This document shows, piece after piece, positions 18,937 to 27,514 of a stretch of DNA of 64,000 nucleotides. The DNA lies in assembly GCF_013377235.1 (NCBI RefSeq), contig NZ_CP016226.1, positions 2,046,001 to 2,110,000 on the forward strand, written 5' to 3'. A program made the translations under genes and the position numbers. Under the pieces are notes generated by a model. The model was given only the letters and a program-made list of their open reading frames with translations. It was not told the DNA's origin and ran no database searches. The DNA comes from Mannheimia varigena (GTDB lineage Bacteria > Pseudomonadota > Gammaproteobacteria > Enterobacterales > Pasteurellaceae). Numbering within the stretch: position 1 is the stretch's first letter; the number at the start of each line of letters is the position of its first letter.

Positions 18937-19446
18937 TTAAGCCACAGTTACTGACTCAATCACCACATCTTCTTTTGGTACATCTTGGTGGAAACCTTTG
19001 TTGCCGGTTTTCACGCCTTTGATTTTATCTACCACGTCCATTCCTTCAACCACTTCGCCGAAGACCGCATAGCCCCATTCTTGCACCACGGTTTTGCCGA
19101 ACATCTCTTTTGAGCGATAATCTAAGAAAGTATTGTCCGCCACGTTGATGAAAAATTGTGATGAAGCAGAATGCGGATCAGGGGTGCGAGCCATTGCAAG
19201 CGTGCCCCGTTTGTTGCTTAAACCGTTGCTCGCTTCGTTTTGGATTGGTGCTTTGGTCGGTTTTTCGGTCATTCCCACCGTCATACCGCCGCCTTGAATC
19301 ATAAATCCATCAATCACACGGTGGAAAATCGTGCCGTTGTAGAAGCCTTCTTTGCAGTAGTCTTCAAAGTTTTTCGCCGTGATTGGGGCTTTGTCAAAGT
19401 TCAATTCGATTTTAATGTCACCAAAATTGGTGTGTAATGTAATCAT
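18937..19446 (-). CDS. ppiB: Cyclophilin-type peptidyl-prolyl isomerase B
   Basis: This cytosolic cyclophilin speeds cis-trans isomerisation of proline peptide bonds. The 169-residue protein has no signal peptide and starts MITLHTNFGDIKIEL, like PpiB rather than periplasmic PpiA. The active-site signature FHRVIDGFMIQGG near 41-53, the GTLAMART stretch and SASSQFFINVADN near 93-105 are present. It is divergent from cysS, with which it is often paired in gamma-proteobacteria. Confidence 0.96.
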   Translation of the reverse strand: MITLHTNFGDIKIELNFDKAPITAKNFEDYCKEGFYNGTIFHRVIDGFMIQGGGMTVGMTEKPTKAPIQNEASNGLSNKRGTLAMARTPDPHSASSQFFINVADNTFLDYRSKEMFGKTVVQEWGYAVFGEVVEGMDVVDKIKGVKTGNKGFHQDVPKEDVVIESVTVA

Positions 19447-19601
19447 TCTAAGTTCCTTAATAAATAATAATGGGATGGAAAATAAATTTCGCTCGCTATT
19501 ATTAAAAAGTTTGAACGAAATTGCAAAAAAATCTCAAAATCAGACCGCTTATTCGCTATACTTAGCCGTATTTTTACTGAAAATGTTAATCAGAGGACAC
19601 T

Positions 19602-20981
19602 ATGCTCAAAATTTATAACACCCTAAAACGTGAAAAAGAAGAATTTAAGCCGATCAAACCGAATCAAGTGGGAATGTATGTTTGTGGCGTGACGGTTTAC
19701 GATCTTTGTCATTTTGGGCACGGTCGTACTTTTGTGTCGTTTGACGTCATTGCCCGCTATTTGCGTTATTCGGGCTACAATTTGCGTTATATCCGTAACA
19801 TTACCGATGTGGACGACAAAATCATCAAGCGTGCGTTAGAAAATAACGAAACGTGCGATGAATTGGTGGAACGAATGATTGCCGAAATGCACAAGGATTT
19901 CGATGCCTTGAACATTCTCCGCCCAGATGTGGAACCTCGTGCGACAAAGCATATTCCTGAAATTATCGCAATGGTGGAAAAACTCATCAAAAACGGACAC
20001 GCTTATGTGGCAACCGATGGCGATGTGATGTTTGATGTGGAATCTTTCCAAAAATATGGTGCGTTATCTCGCCAAAATTTAGAGCAACTGCAAGCCGGAG
20101 CAAGGGTTGAAATCAAATCGGTTAAGAAAAATCCGATGGATTTCGTGCTTTGGAAAATGTCGAAAGAGGGTGAGCCGAGCTGGGAAAGCCCGTGGGGCAA
20201 TGGTCGCCCGGGCTGGCACATTGAGTGTTCGGCAATGAATAGCAAAGAGTTAGGCGAGCATTTCGATATTCACGGCGGCGGTTCAGATTTAATGTTCCCT
20301 CACCACGAAAACGAAATTGCCCAATCTTGCTGTGCCCACGGCGGCGATTATGTCAATTATTGGTTACACACCGGAATGCTGACGATTGATAAAGAGAAAA
20401 TGTCGAAATCGCTCGGCAACTTCTTCAGCATTCGCCATATGTTGGGCTTGTACGATGCGGAATCGCTGCGTTATTTCTTCTTAACCGCACACTATCGCTC
20501 ACTGCTTGATTACAGCATTGATAACTTAGATTTGGCTCGATCTGCTCTCGAGCGTCTATACACCGCCTTGCGTGGTTGTGATGTATCGGGCGAAGCGATT
20601 GGCGGCGAGCAATATGTAATTGCTTTCAAAACAGCAATGGACGATGATTTCAACACACCGGGGGCGTTAGCGGTATTGTTTGAAATCGCCCGTGAAGTGA
20701 ACAAACTCAAAACCGAAGATATGGCAAAAGCCAACGGTTTAGCGGTTCGCTTAAAAGAGCTAGCTGGCGTGTTAGGCTTGCTTGAGCAAGATCCAGAGGC
20801 TTTCTTAAAAGGCGATGCGAACGATGACGAAGCTGCCGAAATCGAAGCCTTAATCAAGCAGCGTAATGAAGCCAAAGCCGCTAAAAACTGGGCAGTAGCT
20901 GACGAAGTGCGTGATAAGCTCAAAGCAATGAACATTGTGCTGGAAGATACGCCAAATGGCACGATTTGGCGTAAAGGCTAA
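19602..20981 (+). CDS. cysS: Cysteinyl-tRNA synthetase
   Basis: This class I synthetase charges tRNA-Cys. The 459-residue protein has the zinc cysteine and signature MYVCGVTVYDLCHFGHGRT in its first 45 residues, where the HIGH motif reads HFGHGR, zinc ligands in HIECSAMN and HGGGSDLMFPHHENE, and the KMSKSLGN loop near 266. The C-terminal anticodon-binding domain is intact. AGAGGAC lies before the ATG. An inverted USS pair follows the stop. Confidence 0.97.
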   Translation: MLKIYNTLKREKEEFKPIKPNQVGMYVCGVTVYDLCHFGHGRTFVSFDVIARYLRYSGYNLRYIRNITDVDDKIIKRALENNETCDELVERMIAEMHKDFDALNILRPDVEPRATKHIPEIIAMVEKLIKNGHAYVATDGDVMFDVESFQKYGALSRQNLEQLQAGARVEIKSVKKNPMDFVLWKMSKEGEPSWESPWGNGRPGWHIECSAMNSKELGEHFDIHGGGSDLMFPHHENEIAQSCCAHGGDYVNYWLHTGMLTIDKEKMSKSLGNFFSIRHMLGLYDAESLRYFFLTAHYRSLLDYSIDNLDLARSALERLYTALRGCDVSGEAIGGEQYVIAFKTAMDDDFNTPGALAVLFEIAREVNKLKTEDMAKANGLAVRLKELAGVLGLLEQDPEAFLKGDANDDEAAEIEALIKQRNEAKAAKNWAVADEVRDKLKAMNIVLEDTPNGTIWRKG

Positions 20982-20999
20982 GCCGATAAAATAGGGATG

Positions 21000-21046
21000 A
21001 CAAGCGGTTGTTTTTTGCAAAAAAATAGCAAATTTCGACCGCTTGT
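21000..21046. terminator. Inverted USS pair after cysS
   Basis: ACAAGCGGT at 21000-21008 and ACCGCTTGT at 21038-21046 form a 9-bp stem around a TTTTTTGCAAAAAAA-containing loop; a plausible but weak terminator of cysS. Confidence 0.6.
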
Positions 21047-21150
21047 TTATTTAGATGAAAACCAATCATACCCAACCTCAATTTATTTCAAGTGCAAGCC
21101 ATTATTTTATGCGTTATGCTTATTTGGAATAAAAAAATCGGGAGAGTTGA

Positions 21151-21178
21151 TTGACATAGCATTCTAGACGTCTAAAAT
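21151..21178 (+). promoter_or_regulatory. metN promoter with embedded MetJ operator
   Basis: TTGACA (21151-21156) and TAAAAT (21173-21178) are 16 bases apart. The spacer ends with the MetJ box AGACGTCT (21166-21173), inside a 10-base palindrome TAGACGTCTA. MetJ with S-adenosylmethionine bound here would block RNA polymerase. Confidence 0.85.
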
Positions 21179-21216
21179 ACGCAAAAACAAATTTAATTAA
21201 TGTGGATAGATAGAAA

Positions 21217-22251
21217 ATGATTCAGCTGAAAAATATCAGCAAGCAATTTGAGGTAAAAGGTAAGCAGATTACCGCCCTCGATAATGTGAACCTTGAAGTT
21301 CCGAAAGGCACGATTTATGGTGTGATTGGGGCTTCAGGTGCAGGTAAGAGTACCTTAATTCGTTGCGTAAATTTATTAGAACGCCCGACTATGGGGCAAG
21401 TGATTGTTGATGGACAAGATTTAACCGCAATGTCGGATAAAGAGTTGATTAAAGCTCGCCGTAATATTGCGATGATTTTCCAACATTTTAATTTGCTTTC
21501 TTCGCAAACTGTGTTTGAGAATGTGGCGTTGTCGCTACGTTTGAGCAATACGCCAAAAGCAGAAGTGGATAGGAAAGTGAATGAGCTGTTGGAGTTGGTG
21601 GGCTTAACTGATCGTAAAGATGTTTATCCGGCAAATCTTTCAGGCGGGCAGAAACAGCGTGTTGCGATTGCTCGTGCGTTGGCAAGCGATCCGCATGTTC
21701 TGCTTTGTGATGAGGCAACCAGTGCGTTAGACCCAGCAACCACGCAATCTATTTTGCAATTATTAAAAGATATTAATAAACGTTTAGGCTTAACTATTTT
21801 GTTGATTACCCACGAAATGGAAGTGGTAAAACGCATTTGCGATCGTGTGGCGGTTATTGATAGGGGGCAGTTGATTGAATCTGGTTCGGTGAGTGAAATT
21901 TTCTCGAACCCGAAAACGGAATTAGCTCAGAAATTTATTCAATCGACTTTCCATTTTGATTTGCCGCAAGAATATAGAGAACAACTTTTAAGTTCACCAA
22001 CAGAACATAGTCAGCCGATTATTAAATTTGAATTTACAGGGCGTTCAGTTGATGCACCGCTTCTTTCAATTGTATCGAAAAAATTCGGTATTGATTTTAG
22101 TATTTTGATGTCGCAAATTGACTATGCCGGTGGTGTGAAATTTGGTTTTGTGATTGCAGAAGTAAGCGGTAATTCGGATGCGATTGCAGAAGCAAAATTT
22201 TATTTGATGGATAATAATGTAAAAGTAGAGGTGTTAGGCTATGTGGGCTGA
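21217..22251 (+). CDS. metN: Methionine ABC importer ATPase MetN
   Basis: MetN powers uptake of D- and L-methionine through MetI. The 344-residue protein has Walker A GASGAGKST near 38-46, signature LSGGQKQR near 140, Walker B CDEATSALD and the switch histidine in LLITHEM. The C-terminal 75 residues form the NIL (ACT-like) domain that binds methionine and inhibits transport, and are typical of MetN. The end overlaps metI by 11 bases. The gene follows a MetJ-controlled promoter. Confidence 0.96.
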   Translation: MIQLKNISKQFEVKGKQITALDNVNLEVPKGTIYGVIGASGAGKSTLIRCVNLLERPTMGQVIVDGQDLTAMSDKELIKARRNIAMIFQHFNLLSSQTVFENVALSLRLSNTPKAEVDRKVNELLELVGLTDRKDVYPANLSGGQKQRVAIARALASDPHVLLCDEATSALDPATTQSILQLLKDINKRLGLTILLITHEMEVVKRICDRVAVIDRGQLIESGSVSEIFSNPKTELAQKFIQSTFHFDLPQEYREQLLSSPTEHSQPIIKFEFTGRSVDAPLLSIVSKKFGIDFSILMSQIDYAGGVKFGFVIAEVSGNSDAIAEAKFYLMDNNVKVEVLGYVG

Positions 22252-22918
22252 TTTTTTGAGAGAGATGACGCCACAAATGTGGGGCTTAGTGTGGGAATCT
22301 ACTTTTGAAACCATTTATATGGGCTTTGTGGCGACGGCATTAGCTGTCATCATTGGTTTGCCGATTGGTTTTTTAGCTTTTTTAACAGGTAAAGGTGAAA
22401 TTTTAGAAAACCCAAGATTACATCAAATTTTAGATGTGATTATTAATATCGGACGTTCTATTCCGTTTATTATTTTATTGATTATTTTATTACCTGTTAC
22501 CCGTTTAATTGTGGGGACAACTTTAGGAACAACGGCGGCGATTGTGCCGTTAAGCGTATCAGCAATTCCGTTTTTTGCTCGCTTAACGTCTAATGCGTTA
22601 TTGGAAATTCCATCAGGTTTAACTGAAGCAGCAAAATCAATGGGGGCAACCAATTGGCAAGTAGTAACTAAATTCTATTTACCGGAATCCTTGCCGATTT
22701 TAATCAATGGTATTACTTTAACCTTAGTGGCTTTAATCGGTTATTCTGCAATGGCAGGTGCTGTAGGTGGCGGAGGGTTAGGAAACTTGGCAATCAGTTA
22801 CGGGGAGCACCGTAATATGGTTTATGTAAAATGGATTGCAACAATCATTATTGTGGCGATTGTGATGGTAAGCCAGAAATTGGGCGATACTTTAGCAAAA
22901 CGTTACGATCATCGTTAA
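22241..22918 (+). CDS. metI: Methionine ABC importer permease MetI
   Basis: MetI is the membrane channel of the methionine importer. The 225-residue protein has five hydrophobic segments and the cytoplasmic coupling loop of binding-protein-dependent permeases, with EAAKSMGATNWQVVTKFYLPE near 130-150. The GGGGLGNLAISYGEHR stretch near 178-192 is characteristic of MetI. It starts within the end of metN, so the two are translationally coupled, and metQ follows after 21 bases. Confidence 0.95.
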   Translation: MWADFLREMTPQMWGLVWESTFETIYMGFVATALAVIIGLPIGFLAFLTGKGEILENPRLHQILDVIINIGRSIPFIILLIILLPVTRLIVGTTLGTTAAIVPLSVSAIPFFARLTSNALLEIPSGLTEAAKSMGATNWQVVTKFYLPESLPILINGITLTLVALIGYSAMAGAVGGGGLGNLAISYGEHRNMVYVKWIATIIIVAIVMVSQKLGDTLAKRYDHR

Positions 22919-22939
22919 TTTTATTAAATAGGGGTTTTT

Positions 22940-23767
22940 ATGAGTTTCAAGAAAATTTTAGGTGTGGCATTAGTTTCTGCATTAGCATTAACTGCGTGTA
23001 AAGATGAGAAAAAAGCAGAGCCTGCGGCAGCAGCTCCGGCATCTGCAAAAATTAAAGTAGGTGTAATGTCAGGTCCTGAACATACTGTTGCAGAACGAGC
23101 CGCACAAATTGCTAAAGAAAAATACGGTTTAGAAGTAGAATTTGTTCTATTTAACGATTACGCATTACCAAATACGGCAGTAAGCAAAGGAGATTTAGAT
23201 GCTAACGCATTCCAACACAAGCCGTATTTAGATAAAGACAGCCAATCAAAAGGCTTAAACAACTTAGTAATTGTGGGGAACACTTTCGTTTATCCGTTAG
23301 CCGGTTATTCTAAAAAAGTGAAAAATGTTGCTGAATTAGCAGACGGTGCTGTGATTGCTGTACCAAACGATCCATCTAACTTAGCCCGTGCGTTAATTTT
23401 ATTAGAAAAACAGGGATTAATTAAGTTAAAAGATAATACTAATTTATTCTCAACGTCAGTAGATATTATTGAGAACCCGAAAAAATTAGAAATTAAAGAA
23501 GTAGACACTTCAATTGCTGCAAAAGCATTAGATGATGTTGATTTAGCAGTAGTGAACAACACTTATGCAGGTCAAGTTGGTTTAAATACTCAAGATCATG
23601 GTGTGTTTGTAGAATCTAAAGATTCTCCGTATGTGAACATTATTGTTGCTCGCCAAGATAATAAAGATGCAGACAACGTACAAAACTTTATCAAATCTTA
23701 CCAAACTGAAGAAGTGTACCGAGAAGCACAAAAACACTTCAAAGATGGTGTAGTAAAAGGTTGGTAA
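22940..23767 (+). CDS. metQ: Methionine-binding lipoprotein MetQ, copy 1
   Basis: This periplasmic lipoprotein captures methionine for MetNI. The 275-residue precursor has a lipobox LTAC with acylated Cys20, then a lysine- and alanine-rich linker and the NlpA/MetQ fold (KVGVMSGPEH, DANAFQHKPYL, NNTYAGQVGL, ESKDSPYVNI). It is the first of two tandem paralogues. Mannheimia haemolytica carries three such tandem 28-30 kDa lipoproteins (PlpA-C), known as surface antigens, so an immune or accessory role is possible. Ribosome site AGGGG precedes the ATG. Confidence 0.93.
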   Translation: MSFKKILGVALVSALALTACKDEKKAEPAAAAPASAKIKVGVMSGPEHTVAERAAQIAKEKYGLEVEFVLFNDYALPNTAVSKGDLDANAFQHKPYLDKDSQSKGLNNLVIVGNTFVYPLAGYSKKVKNVAELADGAVIAVPNDPSNLARALILLEKQGLIKLKDNTNLFSTSVDIIENPKKLEIKEVDTSIAAKALDDVDLAVVNNTYAGQVGLNTQDHGVFVESKDSPYVNIIVARQDNKDADNVQNFIKSYQTEEVYREAQKHFKDGVVKGW

Positions 23768-23785
23768 TTTTCTGATTTTTCACAT

Positions 23786-23829
23786 AGCGATTAATCGCTG
23801 AGCTTGATCTCTAAGGTTAATCGCTTTTT
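23786..23829 (+). terminator. Terminator with competing hairpin between metQ copies
   Basis: AGCGATTAA (23786-23794) pairs with TTAATCGCT (23817-23825), followed by TTTTT, giving a weak terminator. The 5' copy is itself part of a 14-base palindrome AGCGATTAATCGCT that can fold alone first and hide the 5' arm, so read-through into the second metQ may be tuned. Confidence 0.6.
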
Positions 23830-23860
23830 ATTTTAAAACTCTTATATAGGAAGAACTCAA

Positions 23861-24691
23861 ATGAACTTTAAAAAACTATTAGGCGTAGTGTTAGTGTCTG
23901 CTTTAGCATTAGCCGCCTGTAAAGAAGAAAAAACACAATCGGTAGCAGAACCTGCAAAAGCGGAGAAACAAGCTCCATTAAAAGTTGGCGTAATGACCGG
24001 TCCTGAAGCACAAATGACTGAAGTTGCAGTGAAAATTGCAAAAGAGAAATACGGTTTAGAAGTAGAATTAGTTCAATTTACCGAATACACACAACCAAAC
24101 GCAGCATTACACGCCAAAGATTTAGATGCAAACGCTTTCCAAACTGTGCCTTATATGGAACAGGAAATGAAAGACCGCGGCTATAAATTAGCGGTTATCG
24201 GCAACACTTTAGTATGGCCAATTGCAGCATATTCGAAGAAAATTAAAAACATTTCCGAGTTAAAAGATGGTGCACAAGTTGCAATTCCAAACAACGCAAG
24301 TAACACCGCTCGTGCATTATTATTACTTCAAGCGCACGGTTTATTGAAATTAAAAGATCCAAATAATGTGTTTGCAACTGAAAACGATATTATCGAAAAT
24401 CCGAAAAATATCAAAATCGTACAAGCTGACACAGCATTATTAACCCGTATGTTAGATGATGTAGAGTTAGCGATTATTAATAATACTTATGCAGGTCAAG
24501 CAGGTTTAAGCCCGGATAAAGATGGTATTATTGTTGAATCAAAAGATTCTCCGTATGTAAATTTAGTAGTGAGTCGTGAAGACAACAAAAATGATCCGCG
24601 TTTACAAACCTTCGTGAAATCATTCCAAACTGAAGAAGTATTCCAAGAAGCATTAAAATTATTTAACGGTGGTGTGGTTAAAGGTTGGTAA
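23861..24691 (+). CDS. MetQ-family lipoprotein, copy 2
   Basis: A paralogue of the preceding metQ, 276 residues, with a lipobox LAAC (Cys20) and the same fold markers (KVGVMTGPEAQ, DANAFQTVPYM, NNTYAGQAGL, ESKDSPYVNL). It differs from copy 1 in the ligand-facing HT/QM region after MTGPE and in the DANAFQ loop (TVPYM against HKPYL), so it could prefer another amino acid or methionine derivative. Ribosome site AGGAAG precedes the ATG. It ends the metNIQQ operon at a strong terminator. Confidence 0.9.
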   Translation: MNFKKLLGVVLVSALALAACKEEKTQSVAEPAKAEKQAPLKVGVMTGPEAQMTEVAVKIAKEKYGLEVELVQFTEYTQPNAALHAKDLDANAFQTVPYMEQEMKDRGYKLAVIGNTLVWPIAAYSKKIKNISELKDGAQVAIPNNASNTARALLLLQAHGLLKLKDPNNVFATENDIIENPKNIKIVQADTALLTRMLDDVELAIINNTYAGQAGLSPDKDGIIVESKDSPYVNLVVSREDNKNDPRLQTFVKSFQTEEVFQEALKLFNGGVVKGW

Positions 24692-24717
24692 TGACCAATA
24701 TTTAATTGGATAAAATC

Positions 24718-24750
24718 AAAGGCATAGTAAATTATTTTTACTATGCCTTT
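24718..24750 (+). terminator. Terminator of the metNIQQ operon
   Basis: AAAGGCATAGTAAA and its perfect complement form a 14-bp stem with a 5-base loop, followed by TTTTG. Confidence 0.9.
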
Positions 24751-24785
24751 TGTTTCCCTGAGTCTGATGTGAGCCAATAAAAAAA

Positions 24786-24812
24786 CAGTAAAGGGGCACT
24801 TTACTGCTTTTT
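24786..24812 (-). terminator. Terminator of metK
   Basis: CAGTAAAG/CTTTACTG form an 8-bp stem; on the minus strand it is followed by a T run (plus-strand A run 24779-24785). It serves the metK transcript coming from the right. Confidence 0.7.
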
Positions 24813-24826
24813 GCTAGAGGAATGAA

Positions 24827-25978
24827 TTATAGACTAGCACCGGATCTTAATGCTTCTGCTTTATCTGTTTTTTCCCAAGGGAAATGCTCACGACCAAAGT
24901 GACCGTAAGCTGCGGTTTCACGGTAGATTGGTTTGATTAAATCTAACATTTTGATTAAACCGTAAGGGCGTAAATCGAAGTTTTGGTAGATTAATTTCAC
25001 TAATGTTTCGTTGCTAACTTTGCCTGTTCCGAATGTCTCTACCATAATTGAGGTTGGCTCAGCCACACCGATAGCGTAAGAAAGTTGGATTTCACAACGT
25101 TCTGCTAAACCCGCCGCTACGATATTTTTCGCAACATAACGGGCAGCGTATGCGGCTGAACGGTCTACTTTTGATGGATCTTTACCTGAGAACGCACCGC
25201 CACCGTGGCGTGCAGCACCGCCGTAGGTATCCACAATAATTTTACGACCGGTTAAACCACAGTCACCCATTGGTCCGCCAATTACGAAACGACCGGTTGG
25301 GTTAATGAAATATTTGGTATTTTGGCTTAACCATTCGCTTGGTAGCACTGGCTTGATGATCTCTTCCATCACGCCCTCAATCAAATCTTTTTGTGAAATA
25401 TGTTCAGCGTGTTGGGTAGAAAGCACTACTGCATCAATACCAATAATTTTGTTGTTTTCATAAGCAAAAGTTAATTGGCTTTTCGCATCTGGGCGTAACC
25501 AATCTAATTTGCCTGATTTGCGTACTTTCGCTTGCTGTTCCATTAAGCGGTGTGCGTAAGTGATTGGAGCCGGCATTAACACATCGGTTTCGTTGGTTGC
25601 GTAGCCAAACATAATCCCTTGGTCGCCTGCACCTTGCTCTAATGGATCAGCTCTGTCCACGCCTTGGTTGATGTCTGGTGATTGTTTACCGATAGCGTTT
25701 AACACCGCACAAGAGTGAGCATCAAAGCCCATATCAGAATGGGTGTAACCGATGTCGCAAATCACTTGGCGAGTTAAGTTTTCAATATCAACCCAAGCAG
25801 AAGTCGTGATTTCACCACCTACTAACGCCATACCTGTTTTAACGTAAGTTTCACAAGCCACACGTGCTTTCGGGTCTTGTTTTAAGATTTCATCTAATAC
25901 TGCATCTGAAATTTGGTCTGCAATTTTATCCGGATGCCCTTCTGAAACGGACTCAGAAGTAAATAAATTAATTGCCAT
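24827..25978 (-). CDS. metK: S-adenosylmethionine synthetase
   Basis: MetK makes S-adenosylmethionine from methionine and ATP. The 383-residue protein has the SEGHPDKIADQISDAV start with the catalytic histidine near residue 14, the signature GAGDQGIMFGYA near 114-125 and the phosphate loop GGGAFSGKDPSKVDRSAAY near 255-273. It is convergent with the methionine importer, and both carry MetJ boxes, so uptake and SAM synthesis answer to the same repressor. Its leader contains an inverted USS pair. Confidence 0.98.
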   Translation of the reverse strand: MAINLFTSESVSEGHPDKIADQISDAVLDEILKQDPKARVACETYVKTGMALVGGEITTSAWVDIENLTRQVICDIGYTHSDMGFDAHSCAVLNAIGKQSPDINQGVDRADPLEQGAGDQGIMFGYATNETDVLMPAPITYAHRLMEQQAKVRKSGKLDWLRPDAKSQLTFAYENNKIIGIDAVVLSTQHAEHISQKDLIEGVMEEIIKPVLPSEWLSQNTKYFINPTGRFVIGGPMGDCGLTGRKIIVDTYGGAARHGGGAFSGKDPSKVDRSAAYAARYVAKNIVAAGLAERCEIQLSYAIGVAEPTSIMVETFGTGKVSNETLVKLIYQNFDLRPYGLIKMLDLIKPIYRETAAYGHFGREHFPWEKTDKAEALRSGASL

Positions 25979-26018
25979 TGTATTCCTCTCTATCTTAAAT
26001 ATCGGATTATAAATAATA

Positions 26019-26065
26019 ACAAGCGGTCGTTTTTTGCAAAAAATTTACAAATATAAACCGCTTGT
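26019..26065. repeat. Inverted USS pair in the metK leader
   Basis: ACAAGCGGT at 26019-26027 faces ACCGCTTGT at 26057-26065. It lies between the MetJ box and the metK start, so it is probably part of the untranslated leader and could form a 9-bp hairpin in the RNA. Confidence 0.65.
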
Positions 26066-26093
26066 TGAAATTTTGTTTGGAAGTATTTCCATC

Positions 26094-26103
26094 TAGACGT
26101 CTA
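26094..26103. promoter_or_regulatory. MetJ operator upstream of metK
   Basis: TAGACGTCTA contains the MetJ box AGACGTCT and is the same 10-mer as upstream of metN. It lies 116 bases before the metK start. Confidence 0.8.
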
Positions 26104-26142
26104 TAATATATTTTTTGAACGTTTTAGGCAAATAGAATTTGG

Positions 26143-26985
26143 CTATTTTGCCAAATAAGCTTTTAGTCCAGTTAAGGCATTTCTCGCATCTTCCACACCT
26201 AAATCGTACATCGCCTGTATTTTATTCACGTCTTTTTCTAAGCGACTGATTTTAAGCGTCTTGCTTGGGCGAATAACGAAAATTTGTTGCTTTTCGTTAA
26301 GTTGAATAACCTGTTCAACAGCTTGATTATATTCTGAATAACGATTTTTCCAACGCTCGACTAATTTCGGGTATTTTTTATAGAAGCACTTAAACAACCA
26401 CATTGAGCTGGGGTTCTTGCGATATTCAAGCGGGCGAGTAAGTACGACAATAATCTTATCGTAACCCATCTCAATAAATTTCTGTACAGGAATACTATCT
26501 GAAACACCGCCATCTAAATATTTTTTACCGTCAATTTCCACAATTTTTGACACAATGGGCATTGATGATGTCGCTCGGAAAGCCTCCATCTGCTCAAAAG
26601 CATTGGTGATTTTAATATATTCAGGCTCGCCTGTTTCCACATTGGTTACCGTTACCCAAAAATCCATACCAGATTCTTCAAAGGTTTTTTGATCGAATGG
26701 GTCAAGAGTGGTAGGTAGTTCATAATAGGCGAAATCACGGTTTACAATATTACCCGTAGTGAACAAGCTGTGAAGTCCCATATAACGCTTGTCTTTTGCA
26801 TATTTTTTGTTATAGCGTAATGCTCTGCCTTTTTGTTTAGATGGGAAATTCACTCCAAACAATGCCCCAGCAGAAACCCCGATTGCACCGTCTATATGAA
26901 TATTTTCATCTAAAAATACGTCTAATACACCTGCGGTGAAAATACCCCGCAAACCACCACCTTCCAGCACTAATCCAACTTTCAT
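26143..26985 (-). CDS. Patatin-like phospholipase, YjjU type
   Basis: This 280-residue protein belongs to the patatin-like lipid acyl hydrolases, which use a Ser-Asp dyad. The oxyanion loop GGGLRG at 9-14, nucleophile motif GVSAG near 38-42, and DGGVSDSIPV near 159-168 with the catalytic aspartate are all present. The overall layout, including KLRIF-type C-terminal QIFVIRPSKTL, resembles E. coli YjjU. There is no signal peptide, so it is probably cytosolic. It is divergent from the TfoX-like gene. The substrate is not known. Confidence 0.87.
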   Translation of the reverse strand: MKVGLVLEGGGLRGIFTAGVLDVFLDENIHIDGAIGVSAGALFGVNFPSKQKGRALRYNKKYAKDKRYMGLHSLFTTGNIVNRDFAYYELPTTLDPFDQKTFEESGMDFWVTVTNVETGEPEYIKITNAFEQMEAFRATSSMPIVSKIVEIDGKKYLDGGVSDSIPVQKFIEMGYDKIIVVLTRPLEYRKNPSSMWLFKCFYKKYPKLVERWKNRYSEYNQAVEQVIQLNEKQQIFVIRPSKTLKISRLEKDVNKIQAMYDLGVEDARNALTGLKAYLAK

Positions 26986-27042
26986 ATCATTCTCCCTGCA
27001 ATTTGTGTATTATAACCTGAATCTATCCTCATAGGAGCAACT

Positions 27043-27360
27043 ATGGCTGATACGGAATTTGTTCATTTTTTGTTAGATCAACTCTCGTCTATTTCAGGCT
27101 TGCGAGCGAAAAAAATGTTTGGTACATATTGCTTGTTTTATAACGATAAAATTGTGGCAATTATCAGCAAAGATTATCGTATTTTTGTAAAAACCAAAAT
27201 AGAAACTTTACCCCTTTTCTTGGCAGAAAATGCAGAGCAATTTAGCTATTTTGCGAAAGGAAAAGTGCAAAAAATGCACTATTGGTCTATACCTGAGTTA
27301 GCGATCGAAGAATCTGATGAGCTGATAAAATGGATTAGGCTCGGCTTGCAAGCGGTCTAA
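27043..27360 (+). CDS. TfoX N-terminal domain protein
   Basis: This 105-residue protein consists only of the TfoX/Sxy N-terminal domain (LSSISGLRAKKMFGTYCLFY near 15-35, then a YFAKGKVQKMHYWSIPE segment near 68-85). Full-length Sxy/TfoX, the competence activator that works with CRP, is about 210 residues with a second helical domain, which is missing here. So this is unlikely to be the main competence regulator and may be a paralogue of unknown role. AGGAG lies before the ATG. The coding end itself contains a USS (AAGCGGTC). Confidence 0.8.
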   Translation: MADTEFVHFLLDQLSSISGLRAKKMFGTYCLFYNDKIVAIISKDYRIFVKTKIETLPLFLAENAEQFSYFAKGKVQKMHYWSIPELAIEESDELIKWIRLGLQAV

Positions 27361-27436
27361 TTTTTTTAAAATTTTGCAGAAAAATCAGATAAAATTATTC
27401 ACAATCCTTGTAAGGCTTTTTCACAGCTTCGTTGCC

Positions 27437-27463
27437 GTTGGCAAAGCCAACACTCAAAAAGTG
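27437..27463 (+). other. Two adjacent small hairpins before the RNase T2 gene
   Basis: GTTGGC-AAA-GCCAAC (27437-27451) is followed by CACT-CAAAA-AGTG (27451-27463) and then a short T run. This may end the TfoX-like transcript; a role is not established. Confidence 0.4.
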
Positions 27464-27514
27464 ATGCTTTTTGTGACCGCTTATAATCATATTTTTAATA
27501 TCTTAGTGTTTGAT

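Noticed and set aside
27374..27514. 47-residue extension of RNase T2 from a TTG
   Set aside because: Runs through hairpins and USS-like sequence and would bury the hydrophobic signal segment.
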